This document shows positions 44,422-53,330 of a stretch of 64,000 nucleotides of DNA, in pieces. Origin of the DNA: JAOABP01 sp964590395 (GTDB lineage Bacteria; Hydrothermota; Tepidihabitantia; Tepidihabitantales; Tepidihabitantaceae); contig CAZPVT010000035.1 of assembly GCA_964590395.1 (NCBI GenBank), positions 1 through 64,000 on the forward strand. The letters are read 5' to 3'. Below the pieces are notes generated by a model, which saw nothing but the letters and a program-made list of their open reading frames with translations, had not been told where the DNA came from and did not search any database. Positions within the stretch are counted from its first letter, which is position 1, and each line of letters opens with the position of its first letter. The position numbers and the translations under genes are program-made.

Positions 44422-45747
44422 ATGAAGATGAAAAACTTAGAAGAAAAGATCCAAAAACACCAAGCGAAAGTTGCAGTGATTGGAATCGGTTATGTCGGAC
44501 TCCCACTGGCAGTAGAGATTGCCCGCGCCGGTTTTGAGACGGTAGGGATCGATGTTGATCAAAATAAGGTTGCCGCAGTCCATCAGGGTAAGAGCTTCAT
44601 CGGTGATGTGCCCAGTACTGATCTCGCCGAGATGGTGCAGGCGAAAAAACTCCAAGCGACAACCGATTACCGGGTTTGCCGGCAGTGTGATGTGCTCAAT
44701 ATCTGCGTGCCGACCCCGTTCACCGCTTCTAAAGACCCGGATGTCTCCTACATCATTAATGCGGGAAAGGAGATTGCACGCGACATTCAGCCCGGCCAAC
44801 TGATCATCCTGCGCAGTACCACCTATCCGGAGACCACCGAAAAGGTACTCCTGCCAATTTTGGAACAGAGCGGTCTCAAGGTCGGCAAGGAGTTCTTTCT
44901 TTCGTTTGCTCCGGAACGAATTGACCCGGGCAATAAGAAATGGACGATCCGCACCACACCAGTGGTGATCGGCGGCGTTACCAAACGCTGTACCGAACTG
45001 ACCCAACTGTTCTACGCCCAGTTCGTGGAAAAAGTGGTGCCGGTCTCATCGCCGCGTGTTGCCGAGATGTCCAAACTCTTAGAAAACATTTTTCGCAGCG
45101 TTAACATCGCGCTGGTCAATGAACTCGCCCGAATGTGCGACCGGATGGGTGACATTGACATCTGGGAGATAATCAATGCTGCCTCATCTAAACCATTCGG
45201 GTTTATGCCATTTTATCCCGGTCCCGGGATCGGCGGCCACTGTATTCTGATTGACCCGTACTATCTCGCCTGGAAGGCCCGGGAGTTTGACTTTCACTCC
45301 AACTTCATTGAGCTGGCAGCTGAAACCAACGAGGCAATGCCTTTCTTTGTGGTTGACCGGATAATTGAGGTGCTGGGTGTCAACGGCATACCAGCCCGGG
45401 ATGCTCGATTGTTGCTCATTGGTGCCGCATTCAAGCGGGATGTCGACGACATTCGCCACTCTCCTGCCATCAGGGTAATGGAACTACTGATCAACAAGGT
45501 AAAGAAAATTGAGTATGCGGACCCCTATGTGCCGACAATCACGATTGACGGCAAAATCTTTAGGGCACGACCACTAACCGCGCAACTGCTGAATAAAGCC
45601 GACTGTGCGGTGATCTTGACCGACCACTCCGTCTTTGACTATGACCTCATCCTCCGGAAGAGCAAACTGATCATGGATACCCGTAATGCGATCAAAAAAC
45701 GGGGTGTAAAGAAACTCTATACCCTCGGTTATCGGGTCAACCGATAG
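44422..45747 (+). CDS. Nucleotide-sugar 6-dehydrogenase (UDP-ManNAc/GlcNAc type)
   Basis: NAD-dependent enzyme of 441 aa that oxidises C6 of a UDP-HexNAc or related sugar to the uronate. The Rossmann motif is GIGYVGLPLAVEIARAGF. The second domain carries the catalytic cysteine in GPGIGGHCILIDPYYLAWKA, and the C-terminal domain includes GAAFKRDVDDIRHSPA. The GIGGHCI form is typical of the WbpA/WecC group rather than UDP-glucose dehydrogenase. AAGGAGAAAAG precedes the start. It likely supplies precursors for surface polysaccharide together with the sugar genes at 51-54 kb. Confidence 0.88.
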   Translation: MKMKNLEEKIQKHQAKVAVIGIGYVGLPLAVEIARAGFETVGIDVDQNKVAAVHQGKSFIGDVPSTDLAEMVQAKKLQATTDYRVCRQCDVLNICVPTPFTASKDPDVSYIINAGKEIARDIQPGQLIILRSTTYPETTEKVLLPILEQSGLKVGKEFFLSFAPERIDPGNKKWTIRTTPVVIGGVTKRCTELTQLFYAQFVEKVVPVSSPRVAEMSKLLENIFRSVNIALVNELARMCDRMGDIDIWEIINAASSKPFGFMPFYPGPGIGGHCILIDPYYLAWKAREFDFHSNFIELAAETNEAMPFFVVDRIIEVLGVNGIPARDARLLLIGAAFKRDVDDIRHSPAIRVMELLINKVKKIEYADPYVPTITIDGKIFRARPLTAQLLNKADCAVILTDHSVFDYDLILRKSKLIMDTRNAIKKRGVKKLYTLGYRVNR

Positions 45748-45750
45748 TTC

Positions 45751-46200
45751 TCAACCAACGCTTACCCAGCGCTGTATAAAGCCGACAATTGCTGGCAGGG
45801 CAGACACGAGCGCCGGTGAAAGTTGGTAACCGGTGTTAAGCACATCGGGTTGAATACCCATTAGATACACCTCTGCACCGGTTGCTTCCCTTATCAACTC
45901 GGCAAACAGACTTAACGGTGGAGTATGGGTCGAAAAACCAGCAATGGTCAGGTTTGCCAATGCTGTTCGGTCAAACAGCCGAAATTCACCTGGTGCGCCA
46001 TTGAACTGACAGGCGTCAACCAGAAGCACCCTTTCGGGTTGAAATTTCATTATCGGTCCGAGATAGTTCTCCGGAACTACTCCAGCATCAATGACCGCAA
46101 CATCGTCCGGTGTGATATCTTTCAGCCAGCGCGCGACCTCACCACCCACGCCATCATCACCCTTTTGAGGATGGCCAATAGTAACGATTACCGTCCTCAA
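45751..46200 (-). CDS. Hydrogenase maturation protease (HycI family)
   Basis: Nickel-dependent endopeptidase family that trims the C-terminus of [NiFe]-hydrogenase large subunits; 149 aa. GHPQKGDDGVGGEVARWL has the conserved GNxxxxDDGxG-like motif with the first metal-binding acid, LLVDACQFNGAPGEF the second, and FSTHTPPLSLFAEL the histidine. The TTG start overlaps the TPR gene stop (TTGA). No hydrogenase genes are in the window; its operon partners are a TPR protein, ridA and glnA. Confidence 0.82.
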   Translation of the reverse strand: MRTVIVTIGHPQKGDDGVGGEVARWLKDITPDDVAVIDAGVVPENYLGPIMKFQPERVLLVDACQFNGAPGEFRLFDRTALANLTIAGFSTHTPPLSLFAELIREATGAEVYLMGIQPDVLNTGYQLSPALVSALPAIVGFIQRWVSVG

Positions 46201-47204
46201 CCTCGCCTCAGTTTTCTCTTCAAAAGTTTTGCCTCACGGACATAATTACCCAACCAAGGAACACAATCAACATAACTATTCCAAGCAATGATCCGTTCCG
46301 CATAAATGCAGACGCTATCCGGCTCATCCATCCCCTGCCAGGCGTAAGCCATTTTTAGCCAGTTCTCTGCTCGGCCATAACGGTTCTCTGGAAACGTCGT
46401 GGCGATATCGGTATCCAGTTTTCTACCAAGTTCAATAGCCCGCTGGTAGTTACCCATATCCAGATAGATGTCTCGCAAAAGCCGTCGGGCAGCCCGGTTA
46501 TTGGGATAACGACCTAATAGCGACTCCCCCCACTTCACCGCTACCGCATACTCACGGTCCTCTTTGTACATAAAACCGAGCATAAACTCCGCCATAGGTT
46601 GCAGTAGTTTTGCCTCGGACTGGGCGGTTTTCATCAACCGGTATGCCCGTTCCCGCGAACCGAAAAGCCCGAGCCCGAACCAGTAGCGGTCCGCGGTCGC
46701 CTTAAAATACTCAATGACCGCTAAACCGAACTTAGCATCAGCCAGTTGTGGGTCAAGTTCTAAAGCGCGGTTGAGATGGAAAGGCACCCTAAGTAGCGTC
46801 ATAAATGCGTTAAACTTTCTATTCTGCCAAGAGAGAAGGTTGGCACGATTGAGCAGAGCAAGCCCCAGATAGAGATGGGAGTGGGCGTCAGCGGGATTCT
46901 GCTTTAGTTTTTTTTGGCATTTTTTTACAACCAGGTCGCAGGTCTGGTAAAACGAGTCAATAAGCGCGGTGTTGCCCGAATCGTAAATTAAGAGTTGCAA
47001 CAAACAGCAATGCCAGAAAAAACCGGGAATCTCGTGGTGGTTCTGGCAGGTGATTTCTGACACCTGAGCACGAGCAAGAGCGTAGTTCTGGTGATAACAG
47101 AGGTCCCGGGCAGTGAGTAACTCCTCGGTAATGCTCGGTTCAGCGTAGACAAGGGAAAGGAAAAGTAGCAGAAGGCTAAATCTCTGCCACCGCCTCAATC
47201 TCAA
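46197..47204 (-). CDS. Exported TPR-repeat protein
   Basis: Protein of about 335 aa. The likely start is TTG at 47204, six bases after AAAGGAG, giving LRLRRWQRFSLLLLFLSLVYA as signal peptide; the frame is open further upstream but overlaps ridA. The rest is helical, with TPR-like units (DAHSHLYLGLALLNRANLL, ADAKFGLAVIEYFKATADR, NYQRAIELGRKLDTDI). These scaffold protein interactions, probably in the periplasm. It overlaps ridA by 29 bases and the protease gene by four. Confidence 0.75.
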   Translation of the reverse strand: MRLRRWQRFSLLLLFLSLVYAEPSITEELLTARDLCYHQNYALARAQVSEITCQNHHEIPGFFWHCCLLQLLIYDSGNTALIDSFYQTCDLVVKKCQKKLKQNPADAHSHLYLGLALLNRANLLSWQNRKFNAFMTLLRVPFHLNRALELDPQLADAKFGLAVIEYFKATADRYWFGLGLFGSRERAYRLMKTAQSEAKLLQPMAEFMLGFMYKEDREYAVAVKWGESLLGRYPNNRAARRLLRDIYLDMGNYQRAIELGRKLDTDIATTFPENRYGRAENWLKMAYAWQGMDEPDSVCIYAERIIAWNSYVDCVPWLGNYVREAKLLKRKLRRG

Positions 47205-47553
47205 CCCTGGCTCCTTTCGGCAATGCTGTAACCTGCACGGTAGAACGGGCAGGATATGGCTCCTGAAAGTAACGGGCATACACCTGATTAACTGTTCCAA
47301 ACTGGTTGATATCGGTAATAAAAATCAAAGTCTTGAGCACCCGATCAAGACCGGCGCCGGCAGATTTCAGCACCGCGGCGAGATTCTTGATAACCTGCTC
47401 GGTCTCCTCAGCGATACCACCGGTAACCAGTTCCCCGGTTTTCGGGTCAATACCAATCTGACCGGAGGTAAAGACCAGATTGCCGACAATTACCGCCTGA
47501 CTGTAAGGTCCAACCGGCTTCGGTGCCTCCTCAGTATTGACGATCCGTTTCAT
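47176..47553 (-). CDS. ridA: RidA family deaminase
   Basis: Hydrolyses reactive enamine/imine intermediates from PLP enzymes such as threonine dehydratase; about 125 aa. Conserved parts are APKPVGPYSQAVIVGNLVFTSGQIGIDP, TEQVIKNLAAVLKSAG, the substrate-contacting RSTVQVTALPKGARVEIE and the catalytic-region arginine in it. The ATG at 47553 follows GAGGAGGAAAG, directly after the glnA stop. The C-terminal end overlaps the TPR gene. Confidence 0.94.
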   Translation of the reverse strand: MKRIVNTEEAPKPVGPYSQAVIVGNLVFTSGQIGIDPKTGELVTGGIAEETEQVIKNLAAVLKSAGAGLDRVLKTLIFITDINQFGTVNQVYARYFQEPYPARSTVQVTALPKGARVEIEAVAEI

Positions 47554-47564
47554 CTTTCCTCCTC

Positions 47565-48939
47565 TCAGCAACCGTAATAGATATTAAACTCCCAAGGATG
47601 GGGATGACGCGCGATTGCCTCCACCTCCACCATCTTCAAATCCAGCCATTTGCGGATCACCGCCTCGCTGAAAACACCGGGTTCGGTAAGGTATCGATAG
47701 TCGGACCGCAAAGCGTTCAACGCTTCGTTAAGGGTCGCGGGTATTACCTGACTGCGGGATTGAAGTTTTGATGTATCATTAACCTCCGCCGGCAGTCCCG
47801 GCTCAAGACGGTTATTGATTCCGTCAAGACCGGCAAGGAGTATAGCGGCGATTGCCAGATAGGGATTGGCAGTTGCATCCGGCACCCGATACTCAATCGC
47901 CATCTTTTTGGGACTGCGGATATAACCGGGAATACGAATGGCAGCGGTGCGGTTTGCGGTCGCAAAAAAGGCTTTTGTCGGTGCCTCGTAACCCGGAACA
48001 AGTCGGCGATAGGAGTTGGTACTGGGATTGGTAAATGCGCACAGGGATGGAAGGTGAGTTAACAACCCGCCAATGTAGTAAAGACCGAGTTGTGACATAC
48101 CGGCTGGCCTCTTTGAATCACCGAAAAGCGATCTGCCTCTCTTCATCAGAAATTGATGAAGGTGCATACCCGACCCCGGTTCATTGTAAATCGGTTTTGG
48201 GCATAAAGGTGACGCTCTTCCCTTTACGGAACGCCAGATTGCGCACCAGATATTTGGTTAGGACAACACTATCACCGGCACGGCTTGCGGGTAGATACCC
48301 GGGCTCAACCTCAACCTGAGCAAACCTGCCCCCTTCGTGATGATGATACTTAACCGGAATACCACAGGAGTTCATAAGTGTGGCAAGTTCACTGCGAAAA
48401 TCGACATTGCGGTCAAAGGGCGGCGCCACGTGATAGGCGTTACCCTTAAATAAGGCTACCCCGCTATGGTCATCGTGCCTCAACTCATCGCTCTCTACCC
48501 GATAAACTGCCGAACTCTCATCGGTCCAGAACTCAGCGGAACTAAACAGATAAAACTCAAACTCGGTCAAAACCATTATCTCATCTGCACCGGTTGCGGA
48601 TTTTACAACCGCTACCGCCTTATCCAGAATATAGCGTGGGTCATCCTCGTATCGCTCACCGGTAACCGGATCATAGATTTCGGCAAAACAGGAGATAGTG
48701 GACTGGCTGGCAAAGGGCTCAACAAATGCACTGTCCAGATCCGGCTTGAGAATCATATCACTGGAATCCACCTTGCCAAACCCAACAACTGAAGAACTGT
48801 CAAATCCCACACCATTTTCCCCTACATCTTTTAGCCGCTCAATTGGAATGGTAACATGGCGCAGCCTGCCCCATAAATCGCAATATTTAATATCTACAAA
48901 CTTTACCTGTAGATTTTGTTTTTGGGAAGTTTCTCTCAT
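47565..48939 (-). pseudogene. glnA: Glutamine synthetase with single-base frameshift
   Basis: Makes glutamine from glutamate and ammonia. The N-terminal part (48939-48181) begins MRETSQKQNLQVKFVDIKY, continues through VGFDSSSVVGF, and breaks at FMPK. The C-terminal part resumes one frame over at GSGMHLHQF and runs through YRRLVPGYEAPTKAFFA to the normal end. Removing one A from the AAAA run (TTTT at 48195-48198 on the plus strand) restores FMPKPIYNEPGSGMHLHQF, the family consensus. About 458 codons when joined, the usual length. A homopolymer error is likely; a real pseudogene would leave the cell needing another enzyme. No adenylylation-site motif is obvious. Confidence 0.9.
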
Positions 48940-49076
48940 AATTAACAATAGGATGCCGAAAAATAGCGCCGATGTCAAAAATATCCCTGATATTCCCGGT
49001 GCTCACATCAGGATATCAAAGATGAAAACACTGGCCCTGACCAGCACCTTGCGGACAAGGAAGCGCGCTCTTCTTC

Positions 49077-49162
49077 CAGTCATTACGAGTCCGTCAAACG
49101 AAGGAATCTATTTGTGGGTATCCAGATTTGTCACTTGGAGATTGCCACGCTCGCAATGACAG
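49077..49162. repeat. MITE-like palindromic repeat, copy 1
   Basis: GTCATTACGAG...GAAGGAATCT at the left and AGATTGCCACGCTCGCAATGAC at the right form imperfect inverted ends. The same ends occur near 57.8 and 61.4-61.6 kb. It lies in the noncoding gap between glnA and the nuclease gene; a further GCAATGACAG end is at about 49185. Confidence 0.7.
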
Positions 49163-49287
49163 GAAAAAGAAAAGGCAGAGCGCAATGACAGAAAAAGGAC
49201 TCGGTGCGGTCAAACTGATGATCATTACGACCACTGCCGCAAAAAGATCTTCCACTAACTCTGAGTCTCGGAATATAAAAGGCAAAT

Positions 49288-49315
49288 TTGACAGTTTAAT
49301 ATGCCGATATAGATT
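49288..49315 (+). promoter_or_regulatory. Promoter of the secreted nuclease gene
   Basis: TTGACA (49288-49293), a 16-bp spacer and TAGATT (49310-49315), 12 bases before the ATG at 49328. The leader is short and has no ribosome binding site. Confidence 0.55.
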
Positions 49316-49327
49316 ATCATTGAAACG

Positions 49328-50128
49328 ATGTGCTGGCAAACTATGCTTCAGACAGTGCTACTCTTAGGAACTGTGCCGCTATTTTTATTTTCTCAAACAC
49401 TACCAGAAACTACCCTCCACCCCTTTGGCAGACCCAACACCGCCACTCCTGATTGCCAGACCCTGCGCTATCAGGCATTTGAATGCGGTTATCTCCAAAG
49501 AGTCAAACTCTCCCTCTGGGTTGCCTACTGTTATTATCACAACCCCTACCTGCGTCTTCCCCGTTATCAGGGCAAATTTATGCCGGACACCTTCAAATTA
49601 AAGAAACGGGCTGCTGTATTTCCCACGGTCTACGAAAGCGTTCCAGCAACCATCCGTTTTAAAATTGACCGGGGCCATCTGGCACCAGATGCTGCGCTAA
49701 AGACATTTGGCAGAAACGCGCAAAAAGAGACCTATTTTTTAACCAACATCACCCCGCAGTTTGCCAATACCAACCGTTACATCTGGGCAGACCTGGAAAA
49801 AAGAGTTCGAAGATGGGCAGGAGAAAACGACACCGTCTGGGTGGTCGTTGGACCACTCTTCTATCCCCAAAAAGAGACACTCTGGCTGGGCACAAGGAAT
49901 GTGCCTATTCCTCATGCTCACTACTGCGTGGCGTTCCGCCTTAAACCCTTTCGCCTGCTTGCCTTTATTGTTCCGAATGACTCTATAAGACGGTACGGTC
50001 AAAGCCTAACCAGATTCCTGGTGAGTATTGACTCAATTGAAAAGTTGACCCAAATCAACCTGTTGCCGGCGCTTGCCGAGAGCCTTGAGCAGATATTACC
50101 CCGTAGACTACCAGCGGATTTTAAATAA
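49328..50128 (+). CDS. Secreted DNA/RNA non-specific endonuclease (NUC1 family)
   Basis: Exported nuclease of 266 aa of the beta-beta-alpha-metal group. A signal peptide (about 1-24, TVLLLGTVPLFLFSQ) precedes the domain. The catalytic DRGHLAPDA (about 115-123) supplies the general-base histidine, and TNITPQFANTNRYIWADLE has the metal-binding asparagine. These cut single- and double-stranded nucleic acid outside the cytoplasm, for nutrient use or defence. No immunity-type inhibitor gene is adjacent, consistent with extracytoplasmic action. Confidence 0.9.
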   Translation: MCWQTMLQTVLLLGTVPLFLFSQTLPETTLHPFGRPNTATPDCQTLRYQAFECGYLQRVKLSLWVAYCYYHNPYLRLPRYQGKFMPDTFKLKKRAAVFPTVYESVPATIRFKIDRGHLAPDAALKTFGRNAQKETYFLTNITPQFANTNRYIWADLEKRVRRWAGENDTVWVVVGPLFYPQKETLWLGTRNVPIPHAHYCVAFRLKPFRLLAFIVPNDSIRRYGQSLTRFLVSIDSIEKLTQINLLPALAESLEQILPRRLPADFK

Positions 50129-50156
50129 ACAACAGAACATTAAAATAGTGTCAGCC

Positions 50157-50184
50157 TTGACTAAACAAAAATAAAAACTATCTT
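50157..50184 (+). promoter_or_regulatory. Promoter of the outer-membrane protein gene
   Basis: TTGACT (50157-50162), a 16-bp spacer and TATCTT (50179-50184), then AAAGGAG and the ATG at 50209. Confidence 0.6.
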
Positions 50185-50208
50185 AAAAGTTAAGAAAGGA
50201 GTAGAAAA

Positions 50209-51054
50209 ATGAAAAGGTTAAAAACCCTATTCATTGCGGTAGCGCTGGCGACCGCGCCGTTAAACAGCACCCCGTTAATTATCCGCACCGGCACCATTTT
50301 AAAAACCTTTCAGGTGCTGGGCTGGGTAAACTTTACCTATAACCAGACAGTTAAATCTTATAACTGGGATACTAACGAATTTATCAAACCCGAGGGTTTT
50401 GAACCAACAACCACCGCCGGTGCTGATCTTCTGGCATCAGTTGGCCTACCCGGCAAACTGGAACTGGGTGGGGTTCTTCCGGTAATAATGATGAAAAGCA
50501 AAGGTGAAGCAAGTTCCAGTGGCATCGGTGATCTGCTTCTGGTTGCCCGCTACGGTGTTCTCCAGAATCCGCTACTGCCGGTGCGGATGGCGCTTTCCGT
50601 TGGTCTCTCGTTACCAACCGGTAATAAAAATGCCAACCCAGCATTAGGCGATGGTTCAACCGATTTAGGGGCTGCTCTGGCAATTAACACGGTAAAACTG
50701 GGATTTATCATAGGCCATCTGCGCGGGGCATACTGGCTGAACGGCAAGACTGATGACACCACCCGCCTGGGCAATATGCTCCAATATATGGCAGGACTGG
50801 ACTTTCCGATTCTGCCGAAACTCACACCCCAGATTGCCTTTACCGGTTATAATCAAGAGGCAAAACTGGTCAACGGCACTCCTCTACCCAACAGCGAAAT
50901 CGATCGGGGATTTCTGGGAATTCTCCTCCTCTGGCAACCGATTCCAAATCTGACATTAAGGCCCAAGGCATCATTTCCGATACTTCCCGTGTGCAAAGGT
51001 GGAGCACTTGCCGATTACAACCTTGGACTGGACGCCTGGATAACCCTGCCGTAA
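50209..51054 (+). CDS. Outer-membrane beta-barrel protein
   Basis: Exported protein of 281 aa. A signal peptide (KRLKTLFIAVALATAPLNS) is followed by alternating amphipathic strands throughout (LELGGVLPVIMM, GIGDLLLVARYGVL, RMALSVGLSLPTG, LTPQIAFTGYN, LRPKASFPILPV). It resembles the transporter/MetA-pathway-of-phenol-degradation family of barrels, judging from GDLLLVARY and SLPTGNK. The substrate is unknown. Its presence argues for an outer membrane. AAAGGAGTAG precedes the ATG. Confidence 0.8.
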   Translation: MKRLKTLFIAVALATAPLNSTPLIIRTGTILKTFQVLGWVNFTYNQTVKSYNWDTNEFIKPEGFEPTTTAGADLLASVGLPGKLELGGVLPVIMMKSKGEASSSGIGDLLLVARYGVLQNPLLPVRMALSVGLSLPTGNKNANPALGDGSTDLGAALAINTVKLGFIIGHLRGAYWLNGKTDDTTRLGNMLQYMAGLDFPILPKLTPQIAFTGYNQEAKLVNGTPLPNSEIDRGFLGILLLWQPIPNLTLRPKASFPILPVCKGGALADYNLGLDAWITLP

Positions 51055-51155
51055 GAAAACTACGGGTGATGTCTAAAATGTAGTAATAACTGCTACCGGT
51101 TGCCGGAAACGAATCTCTCACTGCGTAACGGTAGAGGATTTGATAACTTTTTCAT

Positions 51156-51184
51156 TTGACATAGCAGGATTTATTTTTTATCCT
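51156..51184 (+). promoter_or_regulatory. Promoter of rpmB and the sugar-nucleotide genes
   Basis: Perfect TTGACA (51156-51161), a 17-bp spacer and TATCCT (51179-51184), 31 bases before the TTG start of rpmB. It probably also drives gmd, rmd and the GT2 gene, which follow with gaps of 1-29 bases. Confidence 0.68.
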
Positions 51185-51215
51185 TAACTCAAACAGTTGA
51201 AAACAGGAGGACAAA

Positions 51216-51404
51216 TTGGCTAAGCATTGTGAAATCTGTGGTAAGGTTGGTATGGTCGGCTCCAATATCAGTCATGCCCATAATGTTACCAAACGCCGCT
51301 GGGAGCCGAACCTACAGCGGGTAAAGGTGAAGGAAAATGGCGCAACCCGCCGTATCTGGGTCTGCACCCGCTGTCTGCGTTCCGGCAAGGTGCAGAAGGC
51401 ATAA
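51216..51404 (+). CDS. rpmB: 50S ribosomal protein L28
   Basis: Ribosomal protein of 62 aa. CEICGK and CTRCLRSGK supply two CxxC pairs, so this is the zinc-binding form. SHAHNVTKRRWEPNLQRV is the family core. The start is TTG after AGGAGGACAAA. It leads directly into a GDP-sugar operon, an unusual linkage. Confidence 0.95.
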   Translation: MAKHCEICGKVGMVGSNISHAHNVTKRRWEPNLQRVKVKENGATRRIWVCTRCLRSGKVQKA

Positions 51405-51433
51405 TCCGGTGTGCCCGCAAAAAAGGAGGCGAT

Positions 51434-52396
51434 TTGGCTAAAATTAAATGTCTGATCACCGGCATAACCGGCTTTGCGGGTAGCCATCTGGCAGAGTATC
51501 TGCTCAGTTTAGAAAACTATGCGGTCCACGGTACGATCCGGTGGCGCTCCCGAACCGAAAACATTGAGCATATCAGGAATAAAATCCAGCTTTACGACTG
51601 CGACCTGCGCGATGCCTATTCGGTTAAGCAACTGATAGATACCCTCAAACCTGACCGGATTTATCATCTTGCCGCCCAGAGTTTTGTCCCAATGTCCTGG
51701 GCTGCACCTGCCGAAACATTTATCACCAATGTCATCGGTCAACTCAACATCTTTGAAGCGGTGCGCGCCAACGCCTGCAACTGCCGGATTCAGATTGCGG
51801 GTTCCAGCGAAGAGTACGGTCTGGTCCTGCCGAATGAAGTGCCGATCAAAGAGACCAATCCGTTAAGACCGTTAAGTCCTTATGCGGTGAGCAAGGTAAC
51901 GCAGGACCTGATGGGCTATCAGTATCACCAGAGTTACAAATTATTCATCGTCCGCACCCGCGGTTTCAATCACGAAGGACCGAGACGGGGCGAGGTGTTC
52001 GTAACCTCCAATTTTGCCCGCCAGATTGCTGAGATGGAAAAAGGCAAACGTCCGCCCATCCTTGAAGTAGGCAACCTTCAGGCAGTGCGGGACTTTACCG
52101 ATGTCCGGGACACAGTGCGGGCGTATTATCTGATTCTGGAAAAGGGCATTCCCGGTGAGGTCTATAATGTGGCAACCGGCAAGGGCTATAAAATCGCCCA
52201 AGTGGTGGAGATTCTGCGCCGGTGTGCGAAAGTTAATTTTGAAATTAAGGAGGACCCGAAGCGTATGCGACCCAGCGATGTGGAACTCCTGATCGGCGAT
52301 CCGAGCAAACTGAAGCAGGCGACCGGCTGGGAACCGCAGATTCCATTTGAAAAAACACTTGAGGACCTGTTAGAATACTGGCGCAAACTGGTCTAA
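51434..52396 (+). CDS. gmd: GDP-mannose 4,6-dehydratase
   Basis: Short-chain dehydrogenase/reductase of 320 aa that probably converts GDP-mannose to GDP-4-keto-6-deoxymannose. The NAD(P) motif is TGITGFAGSHLAEYLL. The IYHLAAQSFVPMSW segment precedes the catalytic GSSEEYG and YAVSK motifs, and TRGFNHEGPRRGEVFVTSN is strongly typical of Gmd. The start is TTG after AAAGGAGG. Its partner reductase follows six bases later. Confidence 0.9.
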   Translation: MAKIKCLITGITGFAGSHLAEYLLSLENYAVHGTIRWRSRTENIEHIRNKIQLYDCDLRDAYSVKQLIDTLKPDRIYHLAAQSFVPMSWAAPAETFITNVIGQLNIFEAVRANACNCRIQIAGSSEEYGLVLPNEVPIKETNPLRPLSPYAVSKVTQDLMGYQYHQSYKLFIVRTRGFNHEGPRRGEVFVTSNFARQIAEMEKGKRPPILEVGNLQAVRDFTDVRDTVRAYYLILEKGIPGEVYNVATGKGYKIAQVVEILRRCAKVNFEIKEDPKRMRPSDVELLIGDPSKLKQATGWEPQIPFEKTLEDLLEYWRKLV

Positions 52397-52402
52397 TCCG
52401 TA

Positions 52403-53329
52403 ATGAAAAGGGTTCTGATCACCGGCATTGAAGGTTTTGTCGGCACGCATCTCGCCCGTTATCTGAGTGAACTGGGTTATGAGATATACGGTATTCACCT
52501 TACTGAACCGACGGCAAATCTTCCCGCCGAACTTTTCTGCGTGGACATCTGTGAGTTCAGCCGGATTAAGGCGGTGCTTGAAGAGTCAAAGCCGGAATGG
52601 ATTTTTCACCTGGCAGGTATCTCCTCGGTTGCTGAAGCAGAGAAAAACCCATTACCCTCTTATCAGATCAACACCCTGGGCACCCTGAAACTTTTGCTCG
52701 CGGTTCACCAGTTTATGCTCCCGGCAAGACTCCTTTTGATCTCTTCGGCTGATGTGTATGGTAGAGGCGAAAAACTTCACACTGAAGATGAGCCCCCCAA
52801 CCCATTGACCGTTTACGCCCGCAGTAAATTCCTTGCCGAGGAACTGGGCAGGATTTATTACCAGACCTGGGAAATGGACATTGTGATCCTCCGCCCTTTC
52901 AGCCATACCGGTCCAGGACAATCACCACACTTTGTTTTTCCCAAGGTCGCCCGGCATATCGCGCTGGTAGAGAAGGGCAAGGCAGAGCCGGTTCTGGCGA
53001 TGGGGAATCTGAATGTCTGCCGGGACTATACCGATGTCCGGGATATTGTCCGTGCCTATGTGCTGGCGATGGAGAACTGCATTAGCGGTGAAACCTATAA
53101 CATCACCTCAGGTAACTGCATCCGTCTCCAGGATGGGGTTGACATACTTTTGAGAATGGCAAAGGTGCCGATAACAATAGCGCCCGGGGCAACCGAAATC
53201 CGACCCTACGATATTCCTTATCTCAGCGGCAGTGCCAGTAAGTTCCAGGCAATTACCGACTGGCAACCCACGATTCCCTTCACCCAGACCCTTGCCGACC
53301 TTTTGGACTACTATCGCAACCAAGTTTAG
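52403..53329 (+). CDS. rmd: GDP-4-keto-6-deoxymannose reductase (Rmd-like)
   Basis: Extended SDR of 308 aa likely to reduce the Gmd product, giving GDP-D-rhamnose; the fucose route uses a different epimerase-reductase. The NAD(P) motif is TGIEGFVGTHLARYL. The catalytic motifs are SSADVYG and YARSK, and RPFSHTGPGQSPHFV is shared with Rmd. Six bases separate it from gmd. The GT2 gene starts one base past its stop, so the sugar is probably passed to surface-polysaccharide synthesis. Confidence 0.82.
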   Translation: MKRVLITGIEGFVGTHLARYLSELGYEIYGIHLTEPTANLPAELFCVDICEFSRIKAVLEESKPEWIFHLAGISSVAEAEKNPLPSYQINTLGTLKLLLAVHQFMLPARLLLISSADVYGRGEKLHTEDEPPNPLTVYARSKFLAEELGRIYYQTWEMDIVILRPFSHTGPGQSPHFVFPKVARHIALVEKGKAEPVLAMGNLNVCRDYTDVRDIVRAYVLAMENCISGETYNITSGNCIRLQDGVDILLRMAKVPITIAPGATEIRPYDIPYLSGSASKFQAITDWQPTIPFTQTLADLLDYYRNQV

Positions 53330-53330
53330 T

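Noticed and set aside
48901..48971. TTGACA upstream of glnA as a promoter
   Set aside because: The nearest good -10 box (TATTGT) is 22 bases away, too far, and boxes at 16-18 bases match poorly.
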